Origin: Paenibacillus sp. FSL K6-1096 | GTDB taxonomy: Bacteria > Bacillota > Bacilli > Paenibacillales > Paenibacillaceae | Direction of reading: 5' to 3' | DNA: 64,000 bases | NCBI RefSeq assembly: GCF_037977055.1 | Contig: NZ_CP150274.1 | Location: 3,038,001 to 3,102,000 of the forward strand | Program-made: the position numbers and the translations under genes | Notes under the pieces: generated by a model | Databases searched by the model: none | Seen by the model: only the letters and a program-made list of their open reading frames with translations | Told to the model about the DNA's origin: nothing | Shown: positions 17,297 to 26,432 of the stretch, one piece after another | Layout of the letters: each line of letters opens with the position of its first letter | Position numbering within the stretch: position 1 is the stretch's first letter

Positions 17297-20200
17297 GTGA
17301 AGGTCGTGAACAGAAGAAGACTGTTGCTTATGCTTTGCCTTCCATTGTCCTTAATATTGGTTGTTATCCTCTGGAGTATGTTTTCCAAGATTGAAGCTGA
17401 CCAGACCAACTACCCGGTTCGATTGCTTGAAGTCACTGAAGATGGTACAAGCCAGTTGACCTCCCTCAAGAGTGGAATCCCAGACTTTACAATTGTCACC
17501 ATGAGCATGAAGAAGTTTGTTGCTCTACGCGATGATCTGGATGGACAATATGACGGCATCTACATAGGCAAGGGTACCTATAGTCCTGTTACCTTGGGCA
17601 ACCTTAAGGATAAGGATGTCTCTGTACGCTCCGCAGCCATGAATACCTCGGCAATCCAGAATGATATTACGCAGCTCCGTGCGGAGGATATCAATAAGCT
17701 CTTTATTAATAAGGGCCTGTATGTCATTTTTCATGAACAGACCTTTTTGAACCAGGAGAAGCCTGACGCCCGTAAAGGAATTCTCTATCAGTCTTTTAAT
17801 CCTTTGCGCATCTCTGCAACGAAGAAGAGCAATGTTCTATTTGTGACTGATGCAGGATTAACTGAATTTTTCAATAGTCTGAAAAAAGACAGCTCCAAGC
17901 TGAAGCAGCGCCCACAACTGCAGATTACGAACAGCAGTGAGATCAGCAATTACGTTCCGGCTTCCACAGCAGGAAAGATTTATGCGCCCGGCGACAAATT
18001 GAAATTCAACTTCAGCGTCAGCAATACGGGAGATCTTACGGAACATCCTCTTACAGCCAAGTTATATATTAATCTGGATAAATCAATTGCTTTGAGCGAA
18101 CAGCAGGTCGTAGCGTCTGTGAAAGTGAATAAAACGAACGGCAGTCTGGAGTATATTCTTCCCCGGACCTTCTCGGGTCTGTTGTACTGGAAGCTTGAGC
18201 TTAGTGATCCTACCAGCGCTCTGCAATTAAAAGATTTTAAACGCGGGAGCATCCGTTACCGCAATGAGAAGACGATTGTAAGAGTCTTGCAGATTACACC
18301 GCCGGGTTCCAGTGGTTCTCCTATACATGAGAGTAGTCTAAAAAAATCAATTAACCTGAATCAGGATTATTTGAGTAATGAGGATTACAAACTGGATATT
18401 ACCGTTATGAATATCGATGAATTCAATAGTTATATTGAGAGCAGCTTTGCCAACAATCACGAATATGGACTCAATGGCGTCTATGATATGCTGTTATTTG
18501 GTTTCCGGGATGAATATTACTCAAAGACAATAATGAAGCCATTATCAATCACAGCAGTAAAGGAATTCATTAACGTATCCAAGCAAAGTGCTATGTTCAC
18601 ACATGATACGGTCATCAACCTCTACGGAAGCAACACTTGGGTGGGCAATTTCAAAGAGATTACCGGTCAGAAAGAGCCCGTTGTTAACCTTGGTCATAAT
18701 GCGCTTAATCCATCCAAAAAGGTGACGCCAGTGAACGATGGTCTGCTCATGCAGTACCCTTTTTACCTGAGTCAGCAGAATAGCAATGGTATTCAGACCA
18801 GCATTGGCGACCCCAAAGTTGCCAAAACCCATAACCAATACTTCACTTTGGACCTGGAAGACCGTTCAGTTGTGCCATGGTATAACATTATCAGTGAATC
18901 CGGCGATGCAGTTCAGCGGACTCCTGATGACAGCTGGAACCATTACTACACCTACTCCAAAGGAAATGTAACCTATTCAGGAACCGGCCACCTTTTCGGG
19001 TCCAACCTTCCCAGCAGTGAGTCAGTCTTCCCGGAATGGGAACAGAAGCTTTTTGTTAACACGATGTACAGAGCATTTATGGGTGCTAATCACGCTCCTA
19101 ATATCACAGTATATTCACCTGATCATGGAGCGGTAATCCCCTCCTATCAGGATAAGCTGACAGTAAGCTATTCAGTAGCCGACCTGGATTTGAAGGACCG
19201 CAGTTTGAGCACTAGCCTGAAATTTATAGTGAACGGTAAAGAACTAACCAGCCCGGACTATACTATCAACAATCGGCGTGTTGGATCTGAAGAGACCATT
19301 ACGCAGACCTTCAAGAACCCGCTTAGCGAGAACGGCAACATTGAAATTGTGATCACAGCACAAGATGACCAGGGAGCATCAGCTTCGCCCGTTACCATCC
19401 CCTTAACTGTTTCAAAGGTAGAATCTTCATTGTCCATAAACAGAATCCAGTCCGCTACCAAAATAGGCAGAGACAAGCTGGTAACGATAGACTACAGCAT
19501 TACTCCAAAAACATTACGTTTGGAGGACGTCCAACCTCAATATCAAGGAAAAAATAACTTATTGATTTCCGGCCTGCGCTATGATGAGAAGTTTGCTCCA
19601 AACCTGGAATTTGAAGGACAATCATTACCTACAGGATTCACCAAGACCGGAAGTCTACGCGAAGGTTACACCATAAAGGGAACTTTTGAGAACATTACTT
19701 TCCAGTTAGTCACGGTAAATGGGAAGCAATATTATAAGCCGGTTAATCCCCACAGTTCCACGGAGCCGCTTGTATATAAATTTTCCCTAAGCTTCATACC
19801 TAAGGCAGCAGATAAGTATGTATTGGATAACTCCAGTATTAGCTATGACGATATTCATACACCTGAAGAACCTGTAACTACCGAAGCCCCTACAGTGGCT
19901 CCAACTATTGCTGCAACGCCTACACCAACACCAACGCCAGTGCCGACTCCGGTTCCGACTGTAGCTCCTCCAGTGTTCCCGGGCTCAACAGCCCCTATTT
20001 CGGCGCTTGGGATTGCTAAGGATTACACCGTCTTTATGCTGAAAGACATACGCTATGATAACAATAGCTTTCAGAACAAGGGACGAACTGCTGCCGGAAG
20101 GAACGTAAAAGCACAGTCCTTTACTTTGGGTGATACACTAACTGATACTGTTTTGGTTGTAGGCAATGACTTGTACTGGGGCTCATGGGGCGGAAAAATT

Positions 20201-22111
20201 TCAGGCAAGGGTTACTACGGTAATAATATTGAAATGTATGCCAACCTATCACCACAAGAAAGAGCAAATATTACGAAGGGCTCTCCGTTGGATTTTACTA
20301 CTATTGGCTCTCAGCTTCTAAACCGCTCTGCATATCTGGGAGATTTAAAAGGTACGGAGGTTAAGGTTACCGATGGAAGCGACCTTATAGTTACTGGAAA
20401 GGATCCGAATCTAAACATCTTCAATGTAATGCCAAGTAATCTGAAAAATATTAATCTGCGCAGTCTCAAAATTGATGCTCCGGCAGGCTCAACGGTACTG
20501 ATTAATATTGCTGGAGAATCAATTAAGTTTTCAAATGGCAGTGTATCTATAAACGGAGTGAGTAGCAACCATACAATCCTCAATTTCTATCAAGCCAAAT
20601 CATTGACAGTGGAAAGCTACGGCGAGATCAACCAGTCACTCCTAGCCCCACTAGCTAGTATCAATCTTACTGGGAGCTTCAACGGAAATATTATTGGTGA
20701 ATCTCTGCTGACTATTGGATCTAGTGGAATTTCAATAGGTTATCTACCTTTTGAAGGCTCGTTGCCTGAAATGCCCACCGCTACCACTGCACCAACCGCA
20801 GTCCCTACAGCGACAGTTACTCCGTCCGCAACAGCGACGGCTACGCCTGTGCCTACTGCTAATGCCACACCGACAGTAATGCCAACTGCTACTCCGGCCC
20901 CGCTAAGTGTGACTATGAAGTTCCTTGCTATTAATCTGGAAGTAATTATTGAAATTACATCCATTGAGATACGCGATGAGAAGATACTGGTTGACCAAGA
21001 GTTGTCGCTCCCGTCCATAACTACAATTCTGCCTGAAGATGTAGATGTAAAGAACCGGACGCTTGAATGGATCGTCGTCAGCGGCAAAAACTTCATTACA
21101 TCGCCAAGTGAAGGTGTCATCAAAGGAATTGCGCCGGGTGTAGTAGAGATTATGGCCCAAGCTAAAGATGGGAGCAAAACTGTCAGCAATACAGCCAAGA
21201 TCACTGTGACTGCCCCAACCCCTCCTGAGCCGATACGCACCATTGAGCTTACTGGGGAAGCTTCAGGAACTGCCAACTCTTCAATTGACCTGACAGCTGT
21301 ATATACCAGCAATCCGGTTGAGACGGATATAACCTATGAGTGGTCAGTAATAGACGAGAATGGCAACAAAGTTGATCAATATGTGACAACGGCAGGTTCA
21401 ACTTCACCTATGGGAACCTTCAATGCTCCGCAAAGTGGAACTTATATCATCACAGTTACTGCCTACAGTAATACTAATAAGGAGGGCTCCCCAGCCACCA
21501 AGAGAGTTACCATTACCAACCCATTAAGGGACTTTACACTCGATAGTACCAGCAGTGTTTTTGTTGGCCGATTCATTGAGATGAATGCACAGGACTTCAC
21601 CCCTGAAAACGCAGATGCTTTCGATATCCATTGGAGCATAGTTGGAGATGGCGGTCAGTATGCAAGCCTAACTAAAGCTCCAGACGATACGGATAACACC
21701 AAGTATAATTTAACTGGCATCAAGGCAAAAGATTCTATCACTGTTTCAGTTACGGCAGGAGGTATCACTAAGATTAAGGAGATTAGGATTGAGCCTCTGG
21801 TTCTTACGGATATCCAGTTTACAGGCACTATAGTCGAAATGAATGTTGGCGAATCCAGATACCTGGATCAGCTTCTCTGGTTCTCACCTAGAGAAATCGC
21901 TCTGAATGATGTACGGAATCAATTGGACTGGACAAGTACCTTCCCGGGCATCGCCTCCTTCCAAAGCCCTGTTACTTCCGACAATCGGGGGAAAATCACT
22001 GCACACAAAAGCGGAAGCACATTGGTAACCGTCCAGTATGCAAATAATCCTCAGATCAAAACAACAATCCTCGTCAAAGTCTATCCGCTTGATACAGATG
22101 ATCGTTACTAA
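17297..22111 (+). CDS. Large cell-surface protein: duplicated DUF5057-like N-terminus, Ig-like repeats, choice-of-anchor-A domain
   Basis: The 1604-residue protein starts at a GTG with GGGGAG 8 nt upstream. An N-terminal membrane anchor or signal spans about 8-28. Two related modules follow at about 38-190 and 330-480, sharing a V-R-x-L-x-V/I opening, an YDG/YDM block and a DT/HD block; they recall DUF5057 proteins. Ig-like stretches follow. A Thr-Pro linker spans about 860-895 (TPTPTPVPTPVPTVAP). A choice-of-anchor-A domain spans about 905-1155 (GRTAAGRNV, LVVGNDLYWG, SVSINGV, NQSLLAPLASINLTGSFNG). A second Thr-Pro linker (about 1160-1200) precedes three Ig/Big-like domains. No LPXTG or SLH anchor was seen. 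It lies inside the pilus locus on the opposite strand, so a pilus-associated or tip adhesin is possible but unproven. Confidence 0.8.
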   Translation: MKVVNRRRLLLMLCLPLSLILVVILWSMFSKIEADQTNYPVRLLEVTEDGTSQLTSLKSGIPDFTIVTMSMKKFVALRDDLDGQYDGIYIGKGTYSPVTLGNLKDKDVSVRSAAMNTSAIQNDITQLRAEDINKLFINKGLYVIFHEQTFLNQEKPDARKGILYQSFNPLRISATKKSNVLFVTDAGLTEFFNSLKKDSSKLKQRPQLQITNSSEISNYVPASTAGKIYAPGDKLKFNFSVSNTGDLTEHPLTAKLYINLDKSIALSEQQVVASVKVNKTNGSLEYILPRTFSGLLYWKLELSDPTSALQLKDFKRGSIRYRNEKTIVRVLQITPPGSSGSPIHESSLKKSINLNQDYLSNEDYKLDITVMNIDEFNSYIESSFANNHEYGLNGVYDMLLFGFRDEYYSKTIMKPLSITAVKEFINVSKQSAMFTHDTVINLYGSNTWVGNFKEITGQKEPVVNLGHNALNPSKKVTPVNDGLLMQYPFYLSQQNSNGIQTSIGDPKVAKTHNQYFTLDLEDRSVVPWYNIISESGDAVQRTPDDSWNHYYTYSKGNVTYSGTGHLFGSNLPSSESVFPEWEQKLFVNTMYRAFMGANHAPNITVYSPDHGAVIPSYQDKLTVSYSVADLDLKDRSLSTSLKFIVNGKELTSPDYTINNRRVGSEETITQTFKNPLSENGNIEIVITAQDDQGASASPVTIPLTVSKVESSLSINRIQSATKIGRDKLVTIDYSITPKTLRLEDVQPQYQGKNNLLISGLRYDEKFAPNLEFEGQSLPTGFTKTGSLREGYTIKGTFENITFQLVTVNGKQYYKPVNPHSSTEPLVYKFSLSFIPKAADKYVLDNSSISYDDIHTPEEPVTTEAPTVAPTIAATPTPTPTPVPTPVPTVAPPVFPGSTAPISALGIAKDYTVFMLKDIRYDNNSFQNKGRTAAGRNVKAQSFTLGDTLTDTVLVVGNDLYWGSWGGKISGKGYYGNNIEMYANLSPQERANITKGSPLDFTTIGSQLLNRSAYLGDLKGTEVKVTDGSDLIVTGKDPNLNIFNVMPSNLKNINLRSLKIDAPAGSTVLINIAGESIKFSNGSVSINGVSSNHTILNFYQAKSLTVESYGEINQSLLAPLASINLTGSFNGNIIGESLLTIGSSGISIGYLPFEGSLPEMPTATTAPTAVPTATVTPSATATATPVPTANATPTVMPTATPAPLSVTMKFLAINLEVIIEITSIEIRDEKILVDQELSLPSITTILPEDVDVKNRTLEWIVVSGKNFITSPSEGVIKGIAPGVVEIMAQAKDGSKTVSNTAKITVTAPTPPEPIRTIELTGEASGTANSSIDLTAVYTSNPVETDITYEWSVIDENGNKVDQYVTTAGSTSPMGTFNAPQSGTYIITVTAYSNTNKEGSPATKRVTITNPLRDFTLDSTSSVFVGRFIEMNAQDFTPENADAFDIHWSIVGDGGQYASLTKAPDDTDNTKYNLTGIKAKDSITVSVTAGGITKIKEIRIEPLVLTDIQFTGTIVEMNVGESRYLDQLLWFSPREIALNDVRNQLDWTSTFPGIASFQSPVTSDNRGKITAHKSGSTLVTVQYANNPQIKTTILVKVYPLDTDDRY

Positions 22112-22133
22112 GGTAAACTAACTTTGCCATAAT

Positions 22134-22181
22134 AAAAGGAGCCTTTGGGCGCAGTGAATGCTGACGCGAAAGGCTCCTTTT
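22134..22181. terminator. Bidirectional terminator between the surface-protein gene and pilX-like gene
   Basis: A 13-bp perfect stem (AAAAGGAGCCTTT at 22134-22146 with AAAGGCTCCTTTT at 22169-22181) has A/T ends, placed between convergent genes. Confidence 0.85.
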
Positions 22182-22195
22182 AACCGTGTATACCA

Positions 22196-24073
22196 TTAAT
22201 TTATCAGTTGCATTGGCCCTACATTTACATTGACGGATTGCACTCTAGGTAAGCTAGATTGCTGATTCTCATAAATATCCGGTTTATAATCAATCACGAA
22301 ACGCTCTGGCACAGCGGCTTGAGAGATGTTCAGACCGCCACCCTCATCAGAAATGGGCTCAGTAACGTTACCTTTTACCGCGTTAACAGTCAGGTTTCCT
22401 TTGGCAAAAAAACCGCCGATCAGGTGAAACATAGAACCTACGCCGTACAATTCACCACTGGAATCAGTATAGAAAAAAGCTTCCATCGTTTCTTCGGGGC
22501 TTGGTTCGTTGACAGCAAAGGCGTGAAGGCGGTTGATAAGCACTTTACCTTTGGAGATCAGAACCAGTTCTTTGGCCTTCTGATTCGTCCCTCTGTACCC
22601 CCTTATATTGGCATCCTCTACCGTTGTGTCACCTAACACCAGCATCGTTGAATCAAACTCAACATTGCCTTTGATCTTAACATTACCGGTAACTAATATA
22701 TTAGCCCGGACAGGTAAGAAATCCGGCTTAAAATTATTAATCTCTAAATTTCCAGCGACGATGAACCAGCGGGGCATACTCCCGCTCTTGGGATCATACT
22801 CATTAGAGGCTCCTGGCGGGTAAAACAATCTCTTATACGCTAAACCATCAACAACTAAATTCCCATTAAAGATAACCGTTGAATTTAAGTTTTCCAGTTC
22901 CTGAAGCTTCAATTCATAGTCTTCCAGGTCCTTTTCATACTGTGCAAGGACTGCATCATCAGCATCTGGGCGTACTTTTTCAGGAGCTTCCGGCATCCCT
23001 TGAATATGTGAAACCTCGGAACGGCCAATAATCCAGGAGTTAAAAGCTGCTATACTCTTATTATATTCTGTTCGCATACTGCTTCTTAACGCCTTTTGGG
23101 AAAGGTCATCTTTCGAAACTGACAGGCCCTGAGCCAGCTTATCGAAGAACGATTCCTCGACGTTAATCCGGACGAATTTATTCTTCTCTTTAATTTTGAC
23201 ATTAGCGGAATTCACATGCAGAATCTTGTTCAATACATCATTTCTTGAATTCTCTTCTTCTGGCAGTGAGGTCATTTCATCTTCCTGATCTTCGGATAAT
23301 ATACTCTCCTTCGGCTGAAAATTCTCTTTATATTTGATACTATCCATGCCTTGGACATGGACTTCTCCCGGGGCTGATCCATCAGCATTACCAGTAATCT
23401 CAGGGAAATCATGAGTTACTTCCGGATATCTATGTCTCAAATATGTATACCAAGGGGTATTAGTTACAAGCAACCTCTCTCCGGCATACACATTGCCCTT
23501 CAGGACAGGTGCTCCATTCAGTCTAAGTGTCTGTTCTGAACCGAATACATACTTTAGGAAATCAGGGTAGCTGTCGATAATGACCTGTTGTCTCAGTGTC
23601 CGTTCCACTCCGTTAACTACCGCTTTGGAGGTGATATTAATCGTATATTGGATTGATTGTTTTGTGATTTTTTTATCTTTAGACTCATCGTATTTGATGC
23701 CATCAACTTCCCCACGGCTAGCAGATTGTAATTCTGTAGCTACTTTCAGACTCGATTTGTTCTGGTCCAGTTTCGCAAGAATCACTCCTAAGCTATACGG
23801 GTCAATATCCTCCAGCTGCAATCCTCTCAGCTCAGACTGAATATATGCAGCAGCTTCATTAAGCCCCTTCTGGGCAAGGTGCAGGGACTGCACATCATTC
23901 TCTCTTATCTCACTTCTCTGGGCACCTCCAATAGTAGCACTAAGAACTGCCGTTCCAAGAATAGTAAGGAGAAGAACGATGAACATTACCAGCACGAGTG
24001 CAGATCCGCGTTCAGAATGTACAAAGGAGAATACCCCAGGCTGCCTAGTCTTTTTATTTTGCCCCATTCCCAT
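22196..24073 (-). CDS. PilX-like minor pilin with very long beta-rich extension
   Basis: The 625-residue protein has a PilX-type N-terminus: a short basic leader, then SERGSALVLVMFIVLLLT and a single hydrophobic helix. A helical spine (AQKGLNEAAAYIQSEL) follows, as in PilX/GspK-like minor pilins. The remaining 550 residues are far longer than usual (PilX is near 200). Residues about 400-520 contain strand-turn repeats (NLVVDGL, GNLEIN, GNVKIKGNVEF, GDTTVEDANI) that resemble a beta-helix or bactofilin-like solenoid. It lies 15 bp after pilW, the last gene of the minor-pilin operon. It may sit at the pilus tip. Confidence 0.75.
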   Translation of the reverse strand: MGMGQNKKTRQPGVFSFVHSERGSALVLVMFIVLLLTILGTAVLSATIGGAQRSEIRENDVQSLHLAQKGLNEAAAYIQSELRGLQLEDIDPYSLGVILAKLDQNKSSLKVATELQSASRGEVDGIKYDESKDKKITKQSIQYTINITSKAVVNGVERTLRQQVIIDSYPDFLKYVFGSEQTLRLNGAPVLKGNVYAGERLLVTNTPWYTYLRHRYPEVTHDFPEITGNADGSAPGEVHVQGMDSIKYKENFQPKESILSEDQEDEMTSLPEEENSRNDVLNKILHVNSANVKIKEKNKFVRINVEESFFDKLAQGLSVSKDDLSQKALRSSMRTEYNKSIAAFNSWIIGRSEVSHIQGMPEAPEKVRPDADDAVLAQYEKDLEDYELKLQELENLNSTVIFNGNLVVDGLAYKRLFYPPGASNEYDPKSGSMPRWFIVAGNLEINNFKPDFLPVRANILVTGNVKIKGNVEFDSTMLVLGDTTVEDANIRGYRGTNQKAKELVLISKGKVLINRLHAFAVNEPSPEETMEAFFYTDSSGELYGVGSMFHLIGGFFAKGNLTVNAVKGNVTEPISDEGGGLNISQAAVPERFVIDYKPDIYENQQSSLPRVQSVNVNVGPMQLIN

Positions 24074-24088
24074 TTCTGTCCACCGCTC

Positions 24089-24673
24089 CTAGAATCCGAA
24101 TTTGCTCTCAAGGTCAAGCTGCCGTCTTGTATCCCCACGTTCTAACACTAGCGAAAGATTGATATTTAACAGACCACTCTTACAAGACTGTACAGTATCC
24201 GTACTACACACCAGAGCAATGGATGAAGCCGGACCCAGCTTAGAATCAGTCGAAGTGCGTGTTTGATAGGGATCGGCTGTGGCCGGAATCTCTGTAGAAC
24301 CAGAAGAACCATGGGCAGCCGAACTCGAAGCCGGAGATTCATTAATAAATAGTTGTCCATCCGCTATTCCGATTTCAACCTCATCGATTCCTCCATTAAT
24401 ATTGTCTCTGCGCAATACTATTGTCTTATCCGTACCATCGGAATAAATTGTATTAGGAGCAAAAGTATAAATTTCAGTAATTATAGCGGACATTAACAGG
24501 TCACTTTCATCTCTCAAAGTATTCTCCATTGTGACCCTTTGATAACTATGTACACCAAACATCAAAACCCCATAGATCAGTGCCGATACCAGGGAGAACA
24601 AAGATAATGCCGCGATAAGTTCAATCAGAGTAAACCCCTGTTCTCTGCGGAGAAGATTAACGAATTTGCTCAT
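24089..24673 (-). CDS. PilW-like minor prepilin
   Basis: The 194-residue protein has a class III leader and processing site: RREQG followed by FTLIELIAALSLFSLVSALI, with Glu+5 present. The head domain is Ser/Thr-rich. It should be processed by PilD and join a minor-pilin priming complex with the PilV- and PilX-like neighbours. Its start overlaps the end of the upstream pilV-like gene by 17 bp. The name PilW is by position and length only. Confidence 0.82.
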   Translation of the reverse strand: MSKFVNLLRREQGFTLIELIAALSLFSLVSALIYGVLMFGVHSYQRVTMENTLRDESDLLMSAIITEIYTFAPNTIYSDGTDKTIVLRRDNINGGIDEVEIGIADGQLFINESPASSSAAHGSSGSTEIPATADPYQTRTSTDSKLGPASSIALVCSTDTVQSCKSGLLNINLSLVLERGDTRRQLDLESKFGF

Positions 24674-25262
24674 CGGTAATATACCCCTCCACTATAGTCT
24701 CCTTAGCATTGGTTGTACCCTGATTTGAGTCTCTCACTCTGATCCGGACAGGCAAAAGATACTCGGCAGTAGCCTTCTCAATAGAATCAGATGAATTGAT
24801 CATTCCAGTATGCAGAGAAGATTGATACTCTATGTCTATATGATAATTGATGTTATTAATGGTGGGATTGAGTACCTTCGCTAATGTAGTTACATCACTC
24901 ACCGCAGTGCTGTAAGCACTACAATCAGCTGTCGTCTGTGTCAACGGGATACAACTGGCTGCTTGAATAGCCGGATGACCTATAATCTCAGGCTGTGATC
25001 CTGTTGCAGGTCTGCCTCTAAGGAAGACCTTCATCTCCTCAAAATCCTGCTTCTCCATATAAAACAAAGCATTGCGCGCCAGATTGACCATGACTGTCTT
25101 GCTCTGGTTGGATTTGGAGTAGGACAGCGCGTGGGTGAAGTAAGAGGTCAGCACCAGCGATACGATCGACAAGATGACGATGGCGGCCAGCACCTCGATC
25201 AGGGTGAAGCCGGCTTCTCTGCCCCGCTTCCGGCTGCGGTTCCGTGGGTCTGTCCAGGACAT
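24657..25262 (-). CDS. PilV-like minor prepilin
   Basis: The 201-residue protein has a basic leader ending in EAG, followed by FTLIEVLAAIVILSIVSLVL, the PilV/GspI-type signature with Glu+5. The head has a cysteine pair (SCIPLTQTTADC). First gene of the pilV-pilW-pilX minor-pilin operon, divergent from the esterase. Its 5' third is more GC-rich than the rest of the pilus locus. Confidence 0.83.
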   Translation of the reverse strand: MSWTDPRNRSRKRGREAGFTLIEVLAAIVILSIVSLVLTSYFTHALSYSKSNQSKTVMVNLARNALFYMEKQDFEEMKVFLRGRPATGSQPEIIGHPAIQAASCIPLTQTTADCSAYSTAVSDVTTLAKVLNPTINNINYHIDIEYQSSLHTGMINSSDSIEKATAEYLLPVRIRVRDSNQGTTNAKETIVEGYITDEQIR

Positions 25263-25528
25263 GATGTTCGCTCCCCGTAGGCTAATAGTTTCTATGTATC
25301 ATTTCTAGTTCCTATGCAGTAAAAAGCGGGCTTGTCCGGCCTTCTGTCAGGAGCGCCCCTGTCCCTGGTCCCGTGTTCGCTTACGCTCTTCTGAATCTTT
25401 TTACCTACTTCCATTATATTCCCTCTGCTCCGGGAGCAGCAATGCCCGGGATCAATAAATCTGGAGAATTCTACAATTTAACTCCGGCGGGGGCTGTGCT
25501 ATCATGTGGGCAGAAAGGGGATACGCAA

Positions 25529-26314
25529 ATGGCTTTGATTGAATGCAGGTTCTATTCAGAGGTGCTGGGTCTCAGTACTTCGATGACAGTGATTCTGCCG
25601 CAGCAGACCACGACGCAGATTGGAATGAGCAATGTATCGAGAGGAAAGCTTCACCCGACGCTGTACTTGCTGCACGGTTTGTCTGACGATGATTCGATCT
25701 GGCTCCGCCGGACCTCGATTGAGCGTTATGTGGCGGAGATGGGCATCGCCGTGGTTATGCCGCAGGTGCACCGCAGCTTCTACACCGATATGGCCACAGG
25801 GGGACGGTACTGGACCTTCATCAGCGAGGAATTGCCTGCGCTGGCCCGCTCTTTCTTCCCGTTGTCGGACAAGCGCGAGGATAACTTCGTGGCCGGACTG
25901 TCGATGGGCGGTTACGGGGCAATGAAGCTTGGGCTGCGCAAGCCGGAGAACTGGGCCGCTGCCGCAAGTCTCTCGGGGGCGCTGGATATGGTGCATCAAT
26001 CTCTGAACTGGGAAGATGCGTCGCAGAAGTCTAAAGAGTATTTGCAGATTTTTGGAGACCAGGACATTGCTGGTACACCGGAAGATTTGCTCTGGCTGCT
26101 GCAGGAAGTAGACCGTTCTGAGGGGCCGAAGCCACTGCTCTATCAGTGCTGTGGAACCGAGGATTTCCTTTATGAGGACAACCAGACCTTCCGTAAGGCC
26201 TGCGGTGAGACCGGGCTGTCTCTGACCTATGAAGAGGGCCCCGGCGAGCATGAGTGGGGTTATTGGGACACCAAGATCCGCGATGTGCTGAAGTGGCTGC
26301 CGCTCCAGAAGTAA
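25529..26314 (+). CDS. Alpha/beta-hydrolase esterase (EstA / tributyrin-esterase type)
   Basis: The 261-residue protein has the esterase-D fold: [17 protein letters not shown] for the oxyanion region, nucleophile Ser in [13 protein letters not shown], an acid in the [10 protein letters not shown] segment, and the His in [11 protein letters not shown]. Related enzymes hydrolyse short acyl esters or S-formylglutathione. No signal peptide, so it is cytoplasmic. The ATG at 25529 ([14 protein letters not shown]) has AAAGGGGA upstream. An open frame from 25373 would add 52 residues with no family support. It is a single-gene unit between the minor pilins and argH. Confidence 0.9.
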   Translation: MALIECRFYSEVLGLSTSMTVILPQQTTTQIGMSNVSRGKLHPTLYLLHGLSDDDSIWLRRTSIERYVAEMGIAVVMPQVHRSFYTDMATGGRYWTFISEELPALARSFFPLSDKREDNFVAGLSMGGYGAMKLGLRKPENWAAAASLSGALDMVHQSLNWEDASQKSKEYLQIFGDQDIAGTPEDLLWLLQEVDRSEGPKPLLYQCCGTEDFLYEDNQTFRKACGETGLSLTYEEGPGEHEWGYWDTKIRDVLKWLPLQK

Positions 26315-26349
26315 TGATTTCACATTATTTGTAAGCGCATACTCACAAA

Positions 26350-26394
26350 AAAGACTGTCCCACCGCATCCAGCCGATGCCGTCGAGACAGTCTT
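26350..26394. terminator. Bidirectional terminator between the esterase and argH
   Basis: AAAGACTGTC (26350-26359) pairs with GACAGTCTTT (26385-26394). The T-run is strong in the argH direction and weaker in the esterase direction. Confidence 0.8.
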
Positions 26395-26432
26395 TGTCTT
26401 ATTATCCGATTCCGCCGTTAAAATGGCGGGGC

